Of a DNA stretch of 64,000 nucleotides, positions 53,152 through 62,515 are shown piece by piece (the first letter of the stretch is position 1; each line of letters starts with the position of its first letter). This DNA comes from Providencia huaxiensis (GTDB lineage: Bacteria; Pseudomonadota; Gammaproteobacteria; Enterobacterales; Enterobacteriaceae). Location: assembly GCF_002843235.3 (NCBI RefSeq), contig NZ_CP031123.2, forward strand, positions 1,178,001-1,242,000, read 5' to 3'. The position numbers were made by a program, and so were the translations under genes. A model generated the notes under the pieces. It ran no database searches. It saw only the letters and a program-made list of their open reading frames with translations, and was not told the DNA's origin.

Positions 53152-54153
53152 CTAGTTACAAGGAAGTAATAAATTGTCTTGAACTTCTCGATTCATTAAT
53201 TCAGAAGGAAAAGTTATTTCACATGACATATTTTTACCCCATGTTATATTCATTGTTTCTGAAGGATGAACACCACTAATATAAGTGTTACCTAAATCGC
53301 CTACAATCCCGACATTTTGCTTTTTATGGTTTGTTACTTGGGCCCCTAATGGTGGATGAGCACCATCAGTAAGTACGATAACAGCCATAACTTTTTGACC
53401 TGAAATAACTGAAAATGAGCGATATCCAATGGCACCTTCAGTCAATGTTGCTTGAATAACGGATTGTTGGGCGTCAATGTCATCAGGCAGTTTATTTAAA
53501 TCAATCTGTGCTTTATTTCGATAGTAACTACTGACATCTGAAATAACTGCTTTCCCAAATCGGTTTGATTCAACAGGAACGCCAATACCGCGAATTGTAA
53601 TATTTGAAACATTATCAGTATCAACTAATATACGAGCTCCACCAAGATTATTTATTCTATGGGCAACAATACCTTTTCCTGTCAAAGTCAAACCACCAGA
53701 AGTGGAAAGACCAAAAGCACTATATTGGTTATTTACATGATTCGCATTTGCTGACCAGCGAGCGCTATCTCCTTGATGTGAAATAAAAGCACTTGCAGTT
53801 CCTCCTTTTCGATTTGCGCCCGCACTGACTTGATAATTTGTTCTATCATCCAATCTGTCATAATAAGAAACACGATTGGTCGTATCATAGCGGCTTGTAT
53901 TCATCGAATAACCGACATTCGCCCCGTTACTTAGTGGGAAAGATAGTGATACATAAGCGCTATCATCTGTCACACCGTTATAAAAACTGCGATTTGCAGA
54001 TAAACTAATACTCATGTTTTTTATTGGGCCAATATCCATATATTTGGACAGCATTAAACTGTAATAGTCATTATCTTTTTTGTCCCAATACGTCTGATGG
54101 TTATAATTTAAATATAATGATAATCCTATATCCTGGAAGTTTTTATCCCCCTG
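53152..54153 (-). pseudogene. Fimbrial usher, 3' fragment (separated by an IS element)
   Basis: The frame reads into the IS boundary as QGDKNFQDIGLSLYLNYNHQTYWD and goes on through SANRSFYNG, YSMNTSRYDTTNRVSYYDR, the C-terminal usher domains GDSARWSANANHVN, VPVESNRFGKAVISDVSSYYRN in parts, and the end LLLPCN. About 334 codons. Together with the fragment at 55775-57294 it makes an usher of about 840 aa, a normal length, so nothing large was lost. The usher is the outer-membrane assembly platform. Confidence 0.9.
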
Positions 54154-54218
54154 TGTCAGGATAGTTGTCGCCTCAGTTTTTCATAAAAATATAACAGGGA
54201 GCGGTAAGTTAGATATTA

Positions 54219-54710
54219 GTGAAGCATTATCCTGAAGATCATAAGAAAGCCATCATTAGAAAGCTGGTTGAAAGTGGCTTATCATTACGCCAATTCGCAA
54301 AGCTAGAAAGTATCAACTTATCTACTTTGTATTCATGGCGAGATAAGTATTTAAAAGCAGGTTCTAGTTTGGCTGATAGCAATAGTTCAGATGGTTGGTC
54401 ACCAGAGCAAAAGTTCTCAATTGTTTTAGAAACAGCAGCATTGAGCGAAATTGAGTTAAGTGAGTATTGCCGTGAAAAAGGGCTTTACCCTGAGCAAGTT
54501 AAAGAATGGAAGCGAAGCTGCATTGCAGGCAATCAAACTAAAGCCCAGCAACGTAAGCAATTAACCCAAGAGCGAAAGGATGATCGTAAGCGGATTAAAG
54601 AGTTAGAAAGAGAGTTAAAGCGCAAAGATGCTGCGCTTGCTGAAACGGCAGCGTTGTTGGTGCTCAGAAAAAAGTTAAATGCCTACTGGGGGGAAGACGA
54701 GGACAATTAA
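54219..54710 (+). CDS. IS3-family transposase OrfA
   Basis: A 163-aa protein with an N-terminal HTH (EDHKKAIIRKLVESGLSLRQFAKLESINLSTLYSWRDKY, seen as LSTLYSWRDKYL), a second HTH-like repeat (FSIVLETAALSEIELSEYCREKG), and a leucine-zipper-like tail (RIKELERELKRKDAALAETAALL). It starts with GTG. OrfA recognises the IS ends and, fused to OrfB by frameshifting, forms the transposase. Confidence 0.85.
   Translation: MKHYPEDHKKAIIRKLVESGLSLRQFAKLESINLSTLYSWRDKYLKAGSSLADSNSSDGWSPEQKFSIVLETAALSEIELSEYCREKGLYPEQVKEWKRSCIAGNQTKAQQRKQLTQERKDDRKRIKELERELKRKDAALAETAALLVLRKKLNAYWGEDEDN
54668..54674 (+). other. Programmed -1 frameshift site joining OrfA and OrfB
   Basis: The heptamer A-AAA-AAG sits in the OrfA reading phase (codons AGA AAA AAG). 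After a -1 slip the frame stays open to the OrfB ATG at 54803 and beyond, reading ...ASLIDEAVGSGARKEKACEEVGMS in parts. This is the standard IS3 arrangement. Confidence 0.8.
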
Positions 54711-54802
54711 CCTCACTCACAGATAGGCAGCATTACGCATCTCTGATTGATGAAGCAGTCGGCTCAGGTGCTAGAAAAGAGAAAGCCTGTGAAGAAGTTG
54801 GT

Positions 54803-55750
54803 ATGTCTGTACGCACATTACAACGCTGGCAGGAAAGCGGTGAAATCAGTGGTGACAAAAGACCTACAGCTGATAGGCCAGAACCGAGTAACAAGCTCAC
54901 TGAGGAAGAGCAGCAAGCGATATTAGCTACCTGTAACCAAGAAGAATACGCCAATTTAGGGCCAAGTCAGATAGTGCCAATGCTGGCAGATAACGGGCAA
55001 TATCTCGCGTCTGAATCGAGCTTTTATCGTGTGTTGAAAGCCAATGACCAGCTAGCCCATCGAGGTAAAGCAAAACCTAAAGGTAGCCGAGCTAAACCTA
55101 AGGGGTACACAGCGACAGCGCCAAACCAAGTGTGGACTTGGGATATTAGTTACTGCCCGTCAACGGTCATTGGTCGGTTCTTCTACCTCTACATGATAAT
55201 CGACATCTTCAGCCGTAAGGTTGTCGGGTGGGAAGTTCATGACAGTGAATCAGGTGAACATGCTGCCCAATTGCTTGAGCGCACGCTCTGGTCTGAGAAA
55301 TGCGTTAAAAAAGACGTGGTATTGCATTCAGATAACGGTAGCCCGATGAAATGTTTGACGATGCAAGCCAAAATGCTTGATATGGGTGTCATTGGCTCTC
55401 GTAGCCGCCCCGGTGTCAGCAATGATAATCCGTACTCAGAATCATTGTTCCGCACGGTCAAATACAGTCACCGCTGGCCAAGCGAAGGCTTTAAAAGCCT
55501 TGAAGATGCAAGAGCTTGGATGAAAGGCTTCGCTCAATGGTACAACACTGAGCACAGGCATAGTCGCATCAAATTCGTGACACCAGCGCAACGCCATAAT
55601 GGTGAAGATAAAGCGATATTGGCAAGACGCCATGAGCTATATACCAAAGCGCAAAAAAAGAACCCTAACCGCTGGTCAAAGGGTATTAGAAACTGGGAGG
55701 AAATCGGTGATGTGAAATTAAACCCAGAGAACAAAAAAGAAGCTGCTTAA
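54803..55750 (+). CDS. IS3-family transposase OrfB (DDE integrase)
   Basis: The 315-aa frame carries the HTH_21 segment and the catalytic triad: WTWDISYCPS, LHSDNGSPM and NPYSESLFRTVKY (D, D, E with the 35-residue spacing of the family). The frame is open upstream to the frameshift site, so the active product is OrfAB. No internal stop or deletion is seen, so the element may be able to move. Confidence 0.9.
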   Translation: MSVRTLQRWQESGEISGDKRPTADRPEPSNKLTEEEQQAILATCNQEEYANLGPSQIVPMLADNGQYLASESSFYRVLKANDQLAHRGKAKPKGSRAKPKGYTATAPNQVWTWDISYCPSTVIGRFFYLYMIIDIFSRKVVGWEVHDSESGEHAAQLLERTLWSEKCVKKDVVLHSDNGSPMKCLTMQAKMLDMGVIGSRSRPGVSNDNPYSESLFRTVKYSHRWPSEGFKSLEDARAWMKGFAQWYNTEHRHSRIKFVTPAQRHNGEDKAILARRHELYTKAQKKNPNRWSKGIRNWEEIGDVKLNPENKKEAA

Positions 55751-55774
55751 CAGCTCAGGCGACAACTACCTTGA

Positions 55775-57294
55775 AAAACGCCGTTATTGACTGATATGGT
55801 GTATAGCTCTTTACTCCCATAATTACGTAATCCTGTTTTTTGGGTATTTAAGAATTCACTCATACTCATATAACTTCGTTCTGAAAAACGATAACCAGCG
55901 AACTGTATTTGGCTATCGAATTCTTCAAATCGTTTAGAATAGTTTATTCGGTATGAGCTCCCACTTAATGTTCCTTCACCGGGTAAACGGGCAATAGACT
56001 GAGTAATATCAAATGAAAGAGCACCGAATGCGAGCAAATCTCGCCCAAATCCCATTGATAACGCATTATAATTTTGGCTATTTAAACTACCGCCAATTAA
56101 AGACCAACCATTGCTTATACCCCAAGAAAATTCACCTGTAATGAAATTTTCCCCTTCACTTTGGCGATCAATATTCGTTGGCTGACCTAGTGCAAATTTA
56201 TATTGAACTTGTCCAGGTCTTGTTAGATATGGCAAGTTTGCAGTATCAACTTGAAATTCTTGAATAGAACCATCTTGCTCTTTTATGGCAACATTTAGCG
56301 TTCCGGTTATGGCGTCACTTAAATTTTGGATACGAAAAGGGCCTGGCGCAACTTGAGTTTCATATAATATCCGTCCTTGCTGCATGACTGTCACTGTAGC
56401 ATTACTTTGTGCTATTCCTGTTATTTCAGGGGCATATCCACGTAAGTTTGGTGGCATCATGCTTAATTCAGATTGTAAACTGGCACCGATAAATCTAAAA
56501 CCATCAAAAATATTTGAGGACAAATAGTCTTCACCCAGTACGAGTTTAGCCTTTAATTCAGATAGAGCTCGGTAGGCATAAAAACGATCCCATGTGAAAT
56601 CAGATTGATCACGTCCTTGGCTTCCTGTTGTATGGTTATAACGACTTTGCCAATCCGCTCGAAACCGCCAAGCACCTAAATTGATACCAGCGACGCCATT
56701 ACTATTCACTGAAGATGAATTCGCTCCTCCGTTATAGGAATTGGTGGAATTAGCATTTACATTATAATCAATAAGCAAGGCTGATATTCCATTGTCCCAG
56801 CGAGAAGGGGGATCCCAGTTTTCTGATGTGTATTCTAGGTATGCTTGAGGAATACTGACATATAAAGATGACGTAGCTAAATCACCGCGCAGTAGTAATC
56901 CTGGCAAGCTATCCTCACTAAGGCATTGCCCTTCATGCCACCATGTTAATTTTTTTTGCGACTCTGAAGTAAGCCCTAGCAGCTTAACTATTTCAGGAGA
57001 TAAACAAGGCTGGCTATCTTCAGGATCATGCTCACCAGAATAATAGGGGATGTTAATATCAGATATTTGTTCATTATTAATTTTTAAAGTGAAATTATAA
57101 ACCCCGGGCATAATATAACCGGCGCGAGAGAATTGGTTTAAATCAATGTTATTTTTGTCTTCTAAATCTAAAACATCAGTATTGAATTCAATATAATTAT
57201 TCGCATTGGTCGTTAAAGTCACACAACTGACTGTTAACCCAATAAGAATACTTAACAATTTTAATTTTGGTGTGTAAATAGGTAACGAAGACAT
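55775..57294 (-). pseudogene. Fimbrial usher, 5' fragment
   Basis: From ATG 57294 (AGGAA ribosome site): signal peptide, the periplasmic N-terminal domain YIEFNTDVLDLEDKNNIDLNQFSRAG in parts, GVYNFTLKINNEQI, and barrel strands with the plug region (RFIGASLQSELSMMPPNLRGYAPEI in parts; GRILYETQVAPGPF; QEFQVDTANLPYLTRPGQVQYK in parts). It stops in the IS end after about 507 codons. If made, the truncated barrel could not assemble pili. Confidence 0.9.
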
Positions 57295-57333
57295 AAAAAT
57301 ATTCCTAAAATATAGCAATAATTTATTTATTAT

Positions 57334-57864
57334 TTAGTAATAATCCAGTTTAAAACGGATTGATGTCTGATACTGTCCAGCACGTAACGGTGTGTCATTT
57401 GAAACAACTTTTAACTGATAATTCAAAATATATTTCCCGGGTTTTATACTTTTCGGTAATGTTTTTTTTCCTGGGTAAATATATTCTCCATTCGATTCAG
57501 TTAATAATAATGCTATCCCTTGTGCAGAACCCGATACCGAAAAAAAATCCCCATTAACAGGCCCATCAAATGAAACTTCAAATGTTTTCCAAAGTTCGCC
57601 TGTATAAGATGTTAGCCTGCAACCAATTAATGTAATAAAAAAATCCTGTGCCTGTCCTTGCCCTTCTTGCTGTATTAATGACAGTGGTAATATCCCCATA
57701 TCAATGGATTGTTCATAAGAACCGGTATCAATACTACACGCTGTATCCATAATGCTACCTTGCATTATCAAATCCATTGAACTCTTTTCAAAAGCACATT
57801 TAAAAAAGGGTAATAGTAAGAAAAAACACAATGACAAAATAGTTTCTTTTTTCTTTGTTATCAT
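57334..57864 (-). CDS. Fimbrial subunit (MrpB-like position)
   Basis: A 176-aa pilin-type protein with a signal peptide from ATG 57864, GSIMDTACSIDTGSYEQSIDMG with the first cysteine, TLIGCRL with the second, and the final strand QTSIRFKLDYY. It lies between the major subunit and the usher as mrpB does in Proteus. Probably a terminating or anchoring subunit. Confidence 0.8.
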   Translation of the reverse strand: MITKKKETILSLCFFLLLPFFKCAFEKSSMDLIMQGSIMDTACSIDTGSYEQSIDMGILPLSLIQQEGQGQAQDFFITLIGCRLTSYTGELWKTFEVSFDGPVNGDFFSVSGSAQGIALLLTESNGEYIYPGKKTLPKSIKPGKYILNYQLKVVSNDTPLRAGQYQTSIRFKLDYY

Positions 57865-57937
57865 ATTATAACCATTAAAATATACACCACGAGATTTATT
57901 AATCTCGTGGTGAGATAGCATTTTATAAAAAAATTAT

Positions 57938-58471
57938 TTAATTATATGCTAATGTAAAGTTAGTAACTGCTTGGAATTTTCCTGGTGTTACTGGAATAAC
58001 TTTGCTTTGTGCATCAACTAGCTGAAGTCCAATTAATGATGCTTGGAATTTTAATGTATTATTTCCTTCAACATAATTTTGTTTTGCGCTAGAGTTAACT
58101 TTAATTTGAGTACCTGATGAGTTCATGATCTTCACTGCGGCACCAGTAGCATCACCTGTAATCTGTAAATAGCCTGTATTTTTCCCTGCTTCAGTTCCTT
58201 TGAAAGTGACAGCAACTTGATTATCACCTTTCAGGTTACAGCCTTCTAATTTAATCTGGAACGGCTGCGCTGATGATTCACCACCATTATCTAAAGTTAC
58301 ATTAGATACTTGGCCTAATGGAACCTCTTGATTCTCTTCACCGGGAGCAATAGAGCATGGTGCGTCAATAATAGAACCAGAAAATGTTACCGTACCACTC
58401 CCTGCATCAACAGCTAAAGCAGATGCACTCATTAAACCAGAAATCATAGTTGCTAAAATAATTTTTTTCAT
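57938..58471 (-). CDS. Major fimbrial subunit (MrpA-like)
   Basis: A 177-aa type 1-like pilin: signal peptide MKKIILATMISGLMSASALA, GSGTVTFSGSIIDAPCSIAPG with the donor strand and first cysteine, KLEGCNLKG with the second, and the C-terminal strand FQAVTNFTLAYN. Position as first structural gene and low-complexity serine/threonine/asparagine content mark it as the shaft subunit. Preceded by three tandem 14-bp repeats. Confidence 0.9.
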   Translation of the reverse strand: MKKIILATMISGLMSASALAVDAGSGTVTFSGSIIDAPCSIAPGEENQEVPLGQVSNVTLDNGGESSAQPFQIKLEGCNLKGDNQVAVTFKGTEAGKNTGYLQITGDATGAAVKIMNSSGTQIKVNSSAKQNYVEGNNTLKFQASLIGLQLVDAQSKVIPVTPGKFQAVTNFTLAYN

Positions 58472-58531
58472 TTTTTCCTCAAACGATAAGTATAGGTATA
58501 CATATAAATATTTATATGCATCTTTTAAATA

Positions 58532-58573
58532 AAATATATTTAAATAAATATATTTAAATAAATATATTTAAAT
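58532..58573. repeat. Three tandem 14-bp AT repeats before the major pilin gene
   Basis: AAATATATTTAAAT is present three times without change and without gaps (58532-58545, 58546-58559, 58560-58573), between the regulator stop and the pilin start, where a promoter or leader of the pilin gene would lie. Each unit is itself nearly palindromic. Confidence 0.9.
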
Positions 58574-58576
58574 GGA

Positions 58577-58915
58577 TTAATAAAAATAAATTGTATCAGA
58601 GGCTGATATCTTATTTCTTAAAGAAATTACATCATCCGAAGGGGATTTTTGAACTTCTGCAATAATAAGCTTAATAACTCTTTCAAATGGACATTCGAGT
58701 GCTACGCTTAAATTAAATAACATATCAATACTAATTTTATTTATTCCACGTTCATAACGTGACATTTGTTGCTGTGAAACATTCACTTTCTTGGCTAGGT
58801 CACAAGCTGTAATACCATTCTCTTTGCGTATTTTTCTTATAACTAATCCACAGTAAATAGAAAATAGATTATCTTGTGTTTCATATTTGGATATGACTCT
58901 ATTAACTTTACTCAT
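58577..58915 (-). CDS. XRE-family regulator at the head of the fimbrial operon
   Basis: A 112-aa protein with a Cro/CI HTH (GLVIRKIRKENGITACDLAKKVNVSQQQMSRYERG, seen as VSQQQMSRYERGINKIS) and a following helix ALECPFERVIKLIIAEV. It resembles the MrpJ/PapB-position regulators of Proteus and Providencia fimbriae. The stop lies three bases from the tandem repeats, 105 bases before the pilin start. It likely controls the operon, motility or both. Confidence 0.82.
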   Translation of the reverse strand: MSKVNRVISKYETQDNLFSIYCGLVIRKIRKENGITACDLAKKVNVSQQQMSRYERGINKISIDMLFNLSVALECPFERVIKLIIAEVQKSPSDDVISLRNKISASDTIYFY

Positions 58916-59250
58916 AATTAATAACAAGGTCTCAGTTTAATAATTCAATAATTTATTTTACTCTTATGTATTCCCCTTAAGTGCTTACAATTATAATGAG
59001 TAGATTTTTTTAAATCAAACCACTAAAAAGAATCAAGTCTAATTAACAGCTTATATTTACATTTTTTACAATTCAGTTGTTTTACTTATCTAACAATAAG
59101 TTATAAACATTCAAAGTTTTTAACAATTTTTTTAAAATCAAATTTAGAAGTTAGCTTGTTAGTTTATTAGGCTTGGTTTGACATGAAAAAAGTATTTTTA
59201 TCTGAAATTAACAAATTTTAATAAATTCTCTTAAATTGTAACAGAATAAC

Positions 59251-59264
59251 TTGATTTCAATCAA
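59251..59264. promoter_or_regulatory. Perfect FNR-consensus site
   Basis: TTGAT-TTCA-ATCAA matches the FNR consensus in full. On the minus side it is about 46 bases before a start site implied by a TATTAA at 59223-59218, which would lead to the fimbrial regulator. On the plus side it is 24 bases before the ribosome site of a mini-frame. Confidence 0.65.
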
Positions 59265-59287
59265 AAACACACACATAAGGAGTGATC

Positions 59288-59343
59288 ATGCAATTTGAAA
59301 AATGAAAGACTTTATAAAAAAATCAATAAAATCAAATGATTAA
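59288..59343 (+). other. Two overlapping mini-frames with a strong ribosome site
   Basis: AAGGAG (59277-59282) precedes ATG 59288, which encodes only MQFEK. Its stop overlaps (ATGA) the start of a second frame, MKDFIKKSIKSND (59302-59343). A single extra A would join them. Either a leader-peptide arrangement or the stump of a degraded gene. Confidence 0.35.
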
Positions 59344-59766
59344 TCAATACTCTCATTTGGAGTAAAAATCTACAAAAAAATACAATTAAATCATTATAGT
59401 AGCTAGCAGAGATGGTGTGTAATTTCTTTTCATTACATCAATAGCCTTACTTATCTAAATATTTATACCTCCATAGCCGAGACACTATAGGGTTCTATCT
59501 GCTCAAATTTTTTGTTATGGGCTCTTCTCGCTTACTTCATATCTAGTTAGAGAGTTACTGCAGAGTAGTAAACAAGTACGGATATGTGTCGTTTTTTACC
59601 ATAATGCTTTATTTTAAGATATGACTTAGGGCGGTCACTAGTCTGATATTTTTTAACTTGGTTTTGTTAGCCTGTAAATTCAAATTGTTATGAAAGTAAG
59701 CTAGATTCTATTTATTTAGAAAGAGAAGGAGAACCAATAGTGAGTTTTTATGATATAACAGGAGAG

Positions 59767-59816
59767 AAAACAGCATAGTATTATATTTATAAATTAAATA
59801 TTATGCTGTTTTTTGA
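59767..59816. terminator. Terminator downstream of ychF
   Basis: Outer stem AAAACAGCATA (59767-59777) with TATGCTGTTTT (59802-59812), partly continued inside by AT pairs. Six T follow on the plus strand and TTTT on the minus strand, 45 bases beyond the ychF stop. Confidence 0.7.
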
Positions 59817-59857
59817 TTAATGATATTTTTTAGTTGGGTGTAAATCTAAAATATAGG

Positions 59858-60949
59858 CTACACATTAAACAAGAAGTTGAGTACATCGCCGTCTTTAACG
59901 ATATAATCTTTACCTTCAGCGCGCATTTTGCCTGCTTCTTTTGCGCCTTGCTCACCACGGTATTGGATAAAATCATCAAATGCGATAGTTTGCGCGCGAA
60001 TGAAGCCTTTTTCGAAGTCTGTGTGGATCTTACCTGCAGCTTGTGGAGCCGTAGCGCCAACAGGGATAGTCCATGCACGAACTTCTTTAACGCCTGCAGT
60101 AAAGTAAGTTTGTAAGTTTAATAGCTCATATCCAGCACGAATAACACGGTTCAGTCCCGGTTCCTCGATGCCTAAATCTGCCATAAACTCATCACGCTCT
60201 TCATCTTCAAGCTCTGCGATGTCAGACTCGATTGCTGCACAAACGGGCACGACGACAGAACCTTCAGCTGCAGCAATTTTATAAACCACATCTAAGAATG
60301 GGTTATTTTCAAAGCCATCTTCATTAACGTTAGCAATGTACATTGTTGGCTTTAATGTTAAGAAGCTCAAGTAGCGGATCGCTGCTTTATCTTCACTAGA
60401 TAAATCTAATGTGCGTAACATGCCCGCTTGCTCTAAGTGCGGCAGGCATTTTTCTAATGCTTCTAATTCCGCTTTTGCGTCTTTGTCGCCGCCTTTTGCA
60501 CGTTTTTGGACGCGATGGATAGCGCGCTCACAGGTATCAAGGTCTGCGAGTGCTAATTCCGTATTAATCACTTCAATATCTTCGGCAGGGTCAACTTGGC
60601 CTGCAACGTGAATGATATTGTCGTTTTCAAAACAACGAACGACATGGCCAATGGCTTCGGTTTCACGGATATTCGTTAAAAATTGGTTACCTAGGCCTTC
60701 ACCTTTGGATGCACCTTTCACTAAGCCCGCAATATCCACGAACTCCATAGTCGTTGGTAAAATACGCTGTGGCTTCACAATCTCAGCTAATTGATCAAGA
60801 CGTGGGTCTGGCATTGGCACAACACCCGTGTTTGGTTCAATCGTACAGAAAGGGAAGTTGGCTGCTTCGATGCCGGCTTTGGTCAATGCATTAAATAGGG
60901 TGGATTTACCCACGTTAGGCAGACCAACGATACCGCATTTAAAACCCAT
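59858..60949 (-). CDS. ychF: Redox-regulated ATPase YchF (Obg family)
   Basis: A 363-aa protein with [16 protein letters not shown] (P-loop, residues about 9-24), [22 protein letters not shown] in parts, the NVNED base-specificity motif (NxxE, ATP-preferring instead of NKxD) and the C-terminal TGS domain ([17 protein letters not shown] in part). It is a ribosome-associated ATPase that also acts in oxidative stress. Follows pth, as in E. coli. Confidence 0.97.
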   Translation of the reverse strand: MGFKCGIVGLPNVGKSTLFNALTKAGIEAANFPFCTIEPNTGVVPMPDPRLDQLAEIVKPQRILPTTMEFVDIAGLVKGASKGEGLGNQFLTNIRETEAIGHVVRCFENDNIIHVAGQVDPAEDIEVINTELALADLDTCERAIHRVQKRAKGGDKDAKAELEALEKCLPHLEQAGMLRTLDLSSEDKAAIRYLSFLTLKPTMYIANVNEDGFENNPFLDVVYKIAAAEGSVVVPVCAAIESDIAELEDEERDEFMADLGIEEPGLNRVIRAGYELLNLQTYFTAGVKEVRAWTIPVGATAPQAAGKIHTDFEKGFIRAQTIAFDDFIQYRGEQGAKEAGKMRAEGKDYIVKDGDVLNFLFNV

Positions 60950-61051
60950 ATGTTTCTCACCTTAATAGCAAGGGGCAGCCACGCGCTGCACCCAATGTTT
61001 AGAAATTGGCGCTGATTATACACAAAAAGTTGATTCGGATGAAATGAACTC

Positions 61052-61642
61052 TTATGTGGTTGCTTTAAAACCATGCAGACGGTTGATGGCTTTGTCCATA
61101 CCATCTGCTAGAAGAATATCTGTACACCTAGCCGCTTCATCAATTGCATCATCAATTAATTTTTGTTCAGATAAAGGCGGTTTACCCAAAACAAAACCAA
61201 CGACTTTATTTTTATCACCCGGATGGCCAATACCAATGCGTAAACGATAAAAATTTGGGTTATTGGCGAATTTACTTTGAATATCTTTCAGCCCATTATG
61301 GCCGCCATTACTGCCACCTAACTTCATTTTAGCCACACCAGGTGGTAAATCGAGCTCATCATGGGCGACTAAAATTTCATCGAGATTGATGCGATAAAAA
61401 TTGGCTATAGCGGCAACAGATTTACCACTTAAGTTCATAAATGTGGTTGGAACTAGCAGGCGAATATCGTTACCGTTCATATTAATGCGAGCGGTATAAC
61501 CAAAAAATTTAGCTTCTTCTTTCAATGGCTGGTTATGGCGCTCAGCCAGTAAATCAACATACCATGCACCTGCATTATGGCGCGTTTGTGCATATTCAGC
61601 ACCCGGATTGGCAAGTCCAACAATTAACTTAATTTTGCTCAC
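61052..61642 (-). CDS. pth: Peptidyl-tRNA hydrolase
   Basis: A 196-aa protein with the Pth signatures [20 protein letters not shown] (N and H catalytic pair) and [28 protein letters not shown] in parts (catalytic aspartate). It frees tRNA from dropped-off peptidyl-tRNA and is essential. First gene of the pth-ychF unit; the 102-base gap to ychF lacks a terminator. Confidence 0.97.
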   Translation of the reverse strand: MSKIKLIVGLANPGAEYAQTRHNAGAWYVDLLAERHNQPLKEEAKFFGYTARINMNGNDIRLLVPTTFMNLSGKSVAAIANFYRINLDEILVAHDELDLPPGVAKMKLGGSNGGHNGLKDIQSKFANNPNFYRLRIGIGHPGDKNKVVGFVLGKPPLSEQKLIDDAIDEAARCTDILLADGMDKAINRLHGFKATT

Positions 61643-61941
61643 GGTGGTGATTTCACTATCAGTTATGAAAATAATGCCCTAGTTTACCTTGTGAGATGCA
61701 GGATGTACAAAATTGTGATAGATAAAGTCACTGGGATTATAATTGCCAGATAAACTATTCGGGTTTACTGATTTTTTGATAAAAAGCACTTTTTGTACAG
61801 ATATTCTTGCTAACTTCCTTCCTTGTGATGTCTATCGCAAAAAATTTTACTTAATGCACTATAATCATTACATAAATATAAAGTATGACCGAATTTATTT
61901 ACACATGCTTGCTTATCAGTTTACTGGTACTGGAGGTATAT

Positions 61942-62214
61942 ATGAAACGGAAAAGCGCTCATCTTCTTGGTAATGTCTTCATGGGAATCGGAATGGTGTT
62001 GATGATCGGGAGTATCGGTGTCAACTTATTCTCTCATATCGTTAACTTAGGCCTTTCAGAACTTATCACTAATGGTTCCTTATTCGGTATTTTTATCGGT
62101 GCGATGGTATGGTTAGTCGGTGCTAGGATCGGCGGCCGTGAAAAAGTTGCAGACCGTTACTGGCAGTTAAAACAACATTATCATTCACGTAGAGATAATC
62201 ACCGTTATCCATAA
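61942..62214 (+). CDS. ychH: Stress-induced inner-membrane protein YchH
   Basis: A 90-aa protein with two membrane helices (NVFMGIGMVLMIGSIGVNLF and LFGIFIGAMVWLVGARIGG) and a basic C-terminal tail, colinear with E. coli YchH. GGAGG lies five bases before ATG 61942. In E. coli it lies divergent from pth and is induced by stress, as the arrangement here also suggests. Confidence 0.9.
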   Translation: MKRKSAHLLGNVFMGIGMVLMIGSIGVNLFSHIVNLGLSELITNGSLFGIFIGAMVWLVGARIGGREKVADRYWQLKQHYHSRRDNHRYP

Positions 62215-62271
62215 ATAGCCTAAAGCAATTAATTGCTGATAATGGTGAACGAGTCTGATAATTAGGCATTA

Positions 62272-62305
62272 AGAGGAGTAAAATTCATGAGAATTTTGCT
62301 CTTCT
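62272..62305. other. Long hairpin that encloses a ribosome site
   Basis: AGAGGAGTAAAATTC and GAATTTTGCTCTTCT pair over 15 positions with two mismatches or G-U pairs, loop ATGA. The left arm contains GGAG and the loop an ATG that starts a 14-codon frame (MRILLFCREYCELF). No T run follows. It lies between convergent ychH and prs. Confidence 0.45.
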
Positions 62306-62428
62306 GTCGTGAATATTGTGAGTTATTTTAAATGGTTATTTTTATGCCATGATATGCTGAAAATTATCAATTGGCTGGCTATAAAGTATAAAAATAGGTA
62401 TTTACGGGGGGTACCCTCTACAATCATA

Positions 62429-62458
62429 AAGCCCCTGCAAATGACATTGCAGGGGCTT
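62429..62458. terminator. Terminator between ychH and prs
   Basis: Perfect 12-bp stem AAGCCCCTGCAA/TTGCAGGGGCTT with a 6-base loop, 58 bases beyond the prs stop. T-rich sequence follows on the plus strand and a short one on the minus strand, so it may serve both genes. Confidence 0.8.
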
Positions 62459-62515
62459 ATATTTTTATTGCGACTTTTTCATCACGGTTGAACGCTAAAA
62501 CCCAATACTAGGGAA

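Larger units (their letters stand above)
54154..55776 (+). mobile_element. IS3-family insertion sequence inside the usher gene
   Basis: About 1.6 kb with two overlapping-frame transposase genes on the plus strand, opposite to the fimbrial operon. The ends are imperfect inverted repeats: left TGTCAGGATAGTTGTCGCCT (54154-54173) and right, read on the minus strand, TTCAAGGTAGTTGTCGCCTG (near 55775-55756). Both ends share the block TAGTTGTCGCCT. The outer 5 bases are uncertain, and no clean target duplication could be assigned by eye. It splits one usher gene into two in-line pieces. Confidence 0.88.
58916..59857. other. 940-bp AT-rich region between the fimbrial regulator and ychF
   Basis: No long gene on either strand. 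Visible items are a perfect FNR site (59251-59264), a strong ribosome site followed by two tiny overlapping frames (59288-59343), a 12-bp direct repeat TTACTTATCTAA (59082 and 59447), a 12-codon GTG frame with ribosome site AAGGAG (59740-59778), and a terminator at 59767. I found no invertible-promoter repeats and no recombinase gene of the MrpI type. Confidence 0.55.

Noticed and set aside
58916..59857. Invertible promoter element for fimbrial phase variation
   Set aside because: No matching inverted repeats of useful length and no tyrosine recombinase gene were found near the operon.
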